Positions 8,175 to 11,170 of a stretch of 11,170 nucleotides of DNA are shown here, one piece after another. Source of the DNA: Acidithiobacillus ferruginosus. Lineage in GTDB: Bacteria; Pseudomonadota; Gammaproteobacteria; Acidithiobacillales; Acidithiobacillaceae. The stretch is from the NCBI RefSeq assembly GCF_018854495.1, contig NZ_JABBDR010000086.1, forward strand, positions 1 through 11,170, given 5' to 3'. The translations under genes were made by a program, and so were the position numbers. The notes beneath the pieces were generated by a model that ran no database searches, was not told where the DNA came from, and worked only from the letters and a program-made list of their open reading frames with translations. Every line of letters starts with the position of its first letter. Positions within the stretch are counted from its first letter, which is position 1.

Positions 8175-8480
8175 TCACCGCGAAACTGGGGTCACCACCA
8201 CCCTCGCGCGCAGCGCCTGCGCCATCTTGGGACCAACGACCGCAGCGAGGGAGGCGGGGCCGGGAAAGGGGCCATGCGCCTCCCGGAACGCGACGATCGC
8301 GGCGGCCCGTTTTTCGCCAATGCCCGGCAGGCAGCGCAGCCGGGCCGCATCGGCGTGATTGATATCGACGGGGGTCGGGCAGCCTGTTCCTGCGGCCTGC
8401 GCCCAAGCGCCCGCGGCCATCATGCACAAGGACGACAAGCCCAGCCACAACCCCTTCCGGGCCGCTTTCATCTGTCGCAA
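8175..8480 (-). CDS. Small secreted helix-hairpin-helix protein (ComEA-like)
   Basis: The 101-residue product has a signal peptide: a basic start (RQMKAARK), a hydrophobic core (LWLGLSSLCMMAAGAW) and a likely cleavage after AWA at residue 27. One helix-hairpin-helix DNA-binding unit follows: VDINHADAARLRCLPGIGEK (38-57) and AAAIVAFREAHGPF (59-72). This is the core of the ComEA family, which binds incoming DNA in the periplasm during natural transformation. Many short proteobacterial members are only that domain, and their role is often untested. The start is unusual: TTG at 8480 lies five bases after an AGAGGGGG site (8486-8493), whereas the in-frame ATG at 8471 is 14 bases from it, so TTG is preferred. 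The HIT-family gene ends 32 bases upstream, so readthrough from that operon is plausible. No other competence gene is nearby. Confidence 0.85.
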   Translation of the reverse strand: MRQMKAARKGLWLGLSSLCMMAAGAWAQAAGTGCPTPVDINHADAARLRCLPGIGEKRAAAIVAFREAHGPFPGPASLAAVVGPKMAQALRARVVVTPVSR

Positions 8481-8485
8481 CGGTA

Positions 8486-8493
8486 CCCCCTCT
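8486..8493 (-). promoter_or_regulatory. Ribosome-binding site deciding the TTG start of the ComEA-like gene
   Basis: AGAGGGGG on the - strand stands five bases before TTG (8478-8480) and 14 bases before the ATG at 8471. Normal spacing therefore favours initiation at TTG. Confidence 0.5.
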
Positions 8494-8512
8494 GTGCAAA
8501 TGCGTGGCGCGC

Positions 8513-8908
8513 TTAACCCCGCAACGCCGCGCGAATCCTATCCCCCATCGCCGCCAGCTCCGCCGCCGGGGTATCTCTGGCGTTGGCGAAATTCAGGTCC
8601 GGAATGGCGTTCATCGGGATCAGGTGCACATGGGCATGGGGCACTTCCAGCCCCGCCACCATGATCCCGACCCGCTTGCAGCCGGTGACCTGCTCCAGCG
8701 CCGGCACAACGCGTTTGGCAAAGGGCAGAAGCCCGGCCAGGGTTGCGTCGTCCAGCGTGAAAATATAATCGTGCTCCACCTTGGGGATGACCAGGGTATG
8801 CCCCGGCCGTACCGGGCGGATATCGAGAAAGGCCAGATAACGGTCGTCTTCCAGCACTTTCTGCGCCGGGATTTCACCGTTGATGATGCGGCTGAACAGG
8901 GTACTCAT
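8513..8908 (-). CDS. HIT-family (histidine triad) nucleotide hydrolase/transferase
   Basis: The 131-residue cytoplasmic protein begins with the HIT-family pattern [18 protein letters not shown] (residues 5-22), continues with [18 protein letters not shown] (26-43) and has the catalytic triad HAHVHL (H91, H93, H95). HIT proteins hydrolyse or transfer NMP groups from dinucleotides or aminoacyl- and phosphoramidate-nucleotides. The triad tail runs into IPMN rather than the GGR typical of HinT, which suggests a generic HIT or Fhit-leaning subgroup. The physiological substrate cannot be inferred. The start overlaps the hemL stop (ATGA, 8905-8908). A perfect AAGGAGG at 8913-8919, inside the hemL end, lies four bases before it, so it is well translated as part of the thi-hemL operon. 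Confidence 0.93.
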   Translation of the reverse strand: MSTLFSRIINGEIPAQKVLEDDRYLAFLDIRPVRPGHTLVIPKVEHDYIFTLDDATLAGLLPFAKRVVPALEQVTGCKRVGIMVAGLEVPHAHVHLIPMNAIPDLNFANARDTPAAELAAMGDRIRAALRG

Positions 8909-10197
8909 ACGTCCTCCTTGAGAGTGGCCAGAACGGCCTCGGCGGCATCCAGGGTGGCCGCTATCTCGGTGTCGCCGTGGGCCGCCGAGAGGAAACCCGC
9001 CTCATAGGCACTGGGAGCGAGATACACCCCGCGCGCCAGCAGGCCATGGAAAAAGCGGGCGTAGCGTTTACTGTCGGCAGCCATCACCGCATCAAAACCG
9101 CGCACCGGCTGTTCCGCAAAGAACCAGCCGAACATGCCCGGCACATGGTTGATCTGCATCGACACCCCCGCGGCTTCCGCCCGCTCGGCCAGCCCCTTGC
9201 AGAGCACCCCCGTCTGCGCCGCCAGGCGCTCATGGAAACCCGGTACCGTCAGCAGCCGCAGGGTCGCCAGTCCGGCTGCCATGGCCACCGGATTGCCGGA
9301 CAGGGTCCCCGCCTGATATACCGGCCCGGTGGGTGCCAGATATTCCATCATTTCCCGTGGACCACCGACGGCACCCACCGGCAGACCGCCGCCGATGATC
9401 TTGCCCAGCGTGGTCAGGTCGGGCCGTACCCCGTAGAGCGCCTGCGCGCCTCCCACGGCCACCCGGAATCCGGTCATCACCTCGTCGAAGATCAGCACGC
9501 ACCCGTATTGATCACAAACGGCGCGCAGCCCTTCCAGAAAGCCAGGCTCCGGCGGCACGCAGCCCATATTGCCGGCCACCGGCTCGACAATGATGGTGGC
9601 CACGTCGAAGCCGAAGCGCGCCATCATTTCCTCCACCGCGGGGAGGTCGTTATACGGCAGCACCAGGGTATTCTGACTGATCTCGCGCGGAACCCCTGCG
9701 CTGGAAGGCTGCCCCAGGGTCAGCGCCCCGGAACCGGCCTTGACCAGCAGACTGTCGCTGTGGCCGTGATAATTGCCCTCAAATTTGATGATCCTGTCGC
9801 GCCCGGTGTAACCGCGCGCCAGACGAATGGCGGTCATCACCGCCTCGGTGCCACTGGACGTCATGCGCACCGATTCGATACCCGGCACCAGAGCGCAGAC
9901 CAGTTCCGCCATCTCCACCTCGATGGCGGTGGGCGCACCAAAGCCCAGCCCCTTGTTCACCTGCGCATGCACCGCCGCCAGCACCTCCGGATGGCCGTGG
10001 CCGTGAATCATCGGTCCCCAGGAACCCACATAATCGAGATAGCGCTTGCCTTCCACATCCCAGAAGAAGGGTCCTTCGGCGTGGTCGATGAAAATCGGGT
10101 CACCGCCCACACCGCGAAAGGCCCGGACCGGCGAATTCACCCCGCCCGGAATGCACTGTTGCGCCACCTGGAACAGCGCGTGTGAAGTCTGCGTCAT
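8905..10197 (-). CDS. hemL: Glutamate-1-semialdehyde 2,1-aminomutase
   Basis: HemL is a PLP enzyme turning glutamate-1-semialdehyde into 5-aminolevulinate, the last step of the C5 route, and so supplies HemB. From ATG at 10197 the protein is 430 residues, normal for the family. Motifs: [13 protein letters not shown] near the N terminus, [17 protein letters not shown] (about 112-128), [11 protein letters not shown] (138-148), [19 protein letters not shown] with PLP-nitrogen partner D238, and [15 protein letters not shown] with the Schiff-base lysine K266. Possible starts are GTG 10203, ATG 10200 and ATG 10197. The AAGGAG site (10203-10208) lies five bases before the last and only two before the middle one, so 10197 is preferred. 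thiE ends at 10200, so the genes are coupled. The partner hemA (glutamyl-tRNA reductase) is not in the window. Confidence 0.97.
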   Translation of the reverse strand: MTQTSHALFQVAQQCIPGGVNSPVRAFRGVGGDPIFIDHAEGPFFWDVEGKRYLDYVGSWGPMIHGHGHPEVLAAVHAQVNKGLGFGAPTAIEVEMAELVCALVPGIESVRMTSSGTEAVMTAIRLARGYTGRDRIIKFEGNYHGHSDSLLVKAGSGALTLGQPSSAGVPREISQNTLVLPYNDLPAVEEMMARFGFDVATIIVEPVAGNMGCVPPEPGFLEGLRAVCDQYGCVLIFDEVMTGFRVAVGGAQALYGVRPDLTTLGKIIGGGLPVGAVGGPREMMEYLAPTGPVYQAGTLSGNPVAMAAGLATLRLLTVPGFHERLAAQTGVLCKGLAERAEAAGVSMQINHVPGMFGWFFAEQPVRGFDAVMAADSKRYARFFHGLLARGVYLAPSAYEAGFLSAAHGDTEIAATLDAAEAVLATLKEDV

Positions 10198-10199
10198 CA

Positions 10200-10853
10200 T
10201 CACTCCTTACGGTTACTGAACAGGGCGGTAAAGCGTCGTGCCGCCCCTTCCACATCCTCTGCGGCGAAAACGCCGGAAATCACCGCCAGGGCATCCGCAC
10301 CCGCCGCAATCAAGGCACCCCCATTGGCCTCCGTGATGCCGCCGATGGCGACCATGGGCAGGTCGATCATCGCGCGCGCCGCCGTCAGGACATCCACACT
10401 GACCACCGGCGCCTGCGGTTTGCTGGGAGAGGCAAAAAAGGACCCGAAGGCCACGTAGTCCGCCCCCCGCGCCGCCGCCTCCTGCGCCTGCGGCACCGAT
10501 CCATAGCAGGAAACCCCGATGAGTATGGCGCGGCCGAATTGCGCACGCAATGCCGCCGGGGACGCATCTTCTGCCCCCACATGCAGGGCGGGAGCGCCGA
10601 CAGCCCGCGCCAGCCGGGGATCATCATTGACGACGAAAAGGGCGTCGTACTGCGCACATAGTTCCCGCAAGGCGCCCGCCTGCATGCGCCGTCGCCGCGC
10701 GTCGGTCACGACATCGCCCTTATCCCGGTATTGCAGGATGCACGCCCCCCCGCGCAGCGCTGCCTCGGCCCGCGCCAGGAAAACGGGCTCCGGCATCAGA
10801 TGGGCGTCGGTGATGGCATACAGCCCAGAAATCAAATGGTTATATCCGGCCAT
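10200..10853 (-). CDS. thiE: Thiamine-phosphate synthase
   Basis: ThiE couples hydroxymethylpyrimidine diphosphate with thiazole phosphate to give thiamine phosphate. The 217-residue TIM barrel shows the expected motifs: GLYAITD (residues 10-16), ILQYRDKG (39-46, pyrophosphate/substrate binding), [10 protein letters not shown] (73-82), LHVGAEDA (90-97), IGVSCYGS (112-119), [18 protein letters not shown] (132-149) and VAIGGIT (168-174). Small departures from consensus are HVGAED where HLGQED is common and SPSK where STxTK-like sequence is usual; neither suggests loss of function. The frame is open 30 codons further upstream. ATG at 10853 is chosen because a GGGAGGGG site (10858-10865) precedes it with six-base core spacing and the conserved sequence starts soon after. 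It overlaps the thiD end by 14 bases. Confidence 0.95.
   Translation of the reverse strand: MAGYNHLISGLYAITDAHLMPEPVFLARAEAALRGGACILQYRDKGDVVTDARRRRMQAGALRELCAQYDALFVVNDDPRLARAVGAPALHVGAEDASPAALRAQFGRAILIGVSCYGSVPQAQEAAARGADYVAFGSFFASPSKPQAPVVSVDVLTAARAMIDLPMVAIGGITEANGGALIAAGADALAVISGVFAAEDVEGAARRFTALFSNRKE
10203..10208 (-). promoter_or_regulatory. Ribosome-binding site of hemL within the thiE 3' end
   Basis: AAGGAG on the - strand is embedded in the last thiE codons. It is five bases from ATG 10197, two from ATG 10200, and overlaps the upstream GTG at 10203, which argues for the 10197 start. Confidence 0.6.
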
Positions 10854-11170
10854 CCGGCCCCTCCCGATGCCTGCGCGCCCAAAAGAACCGGTCCGGAAAA
10901 TACTGCCCTTTCCCCAGCGGGTAGGCATGGACCAGACAGGCATGGGTAAAATCCAGTGCCCGCGCCACGGCCTCCTCCATGCTCAAACCATGCGCCAGAC
11001 CCGCCGCCAGCGCGGCGGCCAGGGTACATCCCGAACCGTGGTAACTGTGGGGCAGACGCACCTGCCGGAACGTGCGTCGCAACACCCCGCCCCGAAACAG
11101 CAGGTTCTCCAGTTCCGGCTCCTCGCCGTGCCCGCCGCTGATCAGCGCCCACTCCGCTCCATGGCGGTTG
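10840..11170 (-). CDS. thiD: Hydroxymethylpyrimidine/phosphomethylpyrimidine kinase, C-terminal part (partial)
   Basis: The gene runs off the right edge; 109 complete codons remain, ending in TAA at 10840-10842. The fragment contains ALISGGHGEEPELENLLF near its start. It then has the ribokinase-family anion-hole and catalytic segment HGSGCTLAAALAAGLAHG, where the GSGCT cysteine matches the conserved active-site Cys of bacterial ThiD. The C-terminal helix region AVARALDFTHACLVHAY follows. ThiD phosphorylates hydroxymethylpyrimidine twice to give the ThiE substrate, which fits its place just upstream of thiE with a 14-base overlap. The N-terminal half and any operon promoter or TPP riboswitch would lie outside the window. 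Confidence 0.93.
   Translation of the reverse strand, partial: NRHGAEWALISGGHGEEPELENLLFRGGVLRRTFRQVRLPHSYHGSGCTLAAALAAGLAHGLSMEEAVARALDFTHACLVHAYPLGKGQYFPDRFFWARRHREGPDGRI

Noticed and set aside
8128..8499. Alternative 123-codon - strand frame over the ComEA-like gene
   Set aside because: The overlapping frame 8175-8480 has a signal peptide and helix-hairpin-helix motif; the alternative has neither and runs into the hemC promoter.
8977..10185. 402-codon open frame on the + strand opposite hemL
   Set aside because: His/Arg/Gln-rich translation typical of the complement of a GC-rich gene; hemL is unambiguous on the other strand.

Overview
The window is compact, GC-rich bacterial chromosome with a gammaproteobacterial/Acidithiobacillia flavour. 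Evidence for this is the thiD-thiE-hemL order, the hemC-hemD-hemB block, C5-pathway haem synthesis, and a bifunctional GDP-mannose pyrophosphorylase/phosphomannose isomerase. An Acidithiobacillus-like acidophile is my best guess, but it rests on gene content and style rather than a database match. Thirteen protein genes are supported, two of them cut by the window edges. No rRNA, tRNA, insertion sequence, CRISPR array, prophage or origin is visible.

Left part (1-3095) is nucleotide-sugar metabolism for surface polysaccharide. The 3' end of a GDP-mannose 4,6-dehydratase gene (gmd) overlaps manC by ATGA on the + strand. Facing it on the - strand is rmlA-rmlC (rfbA-rfbC), two of the four dTDP-L-rhamnose genes. 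An inverted repeat spans the manC/rmlC convergent junction. Together these genes supply GDP-mannose-derived sugars and part of the dTDP-rhamnose route for LPS or exopolysaccharide.

Middle (3096-4686): a roughly 200-base divergent promoter region separates rmlA from a lone major facilitator transporter on the + strand. The transporter converges on the haem operon, and another stop-spanning inverted repeat lies at that junction.

Right part (4684-11170) is entirely on the - strand and forms two translationally coupled blocks. Upstream (right) is thiD-thiE-hemL-HIT protein, followed 32 bases later by a small secreted helix-hairpin-helix (ComEA-like) protein. A 92-base gap then carries a good promoter (perfect -35 box) for hemC-hemD-hemB-TonB-like. 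Within that operon all three junctions are 4-base ATGA overlaps. HemL makes 5-aminolevulinate; HemB, HemC and HemD carry it to uroporphyrinogen III. ThiD and ThiE make and use the thiamine pyrimidine.

Most of the window is housekeeping biosynthesis, and I see no clearly new system. The least ordinary element is the atypical TonB-like membrane protein coupled to hemB. Regulatory details (the hemC promoter dyad, the U-less hairpins at both convergent junctions, several non-ATG or ambiguous starts) are the other points worth checking.
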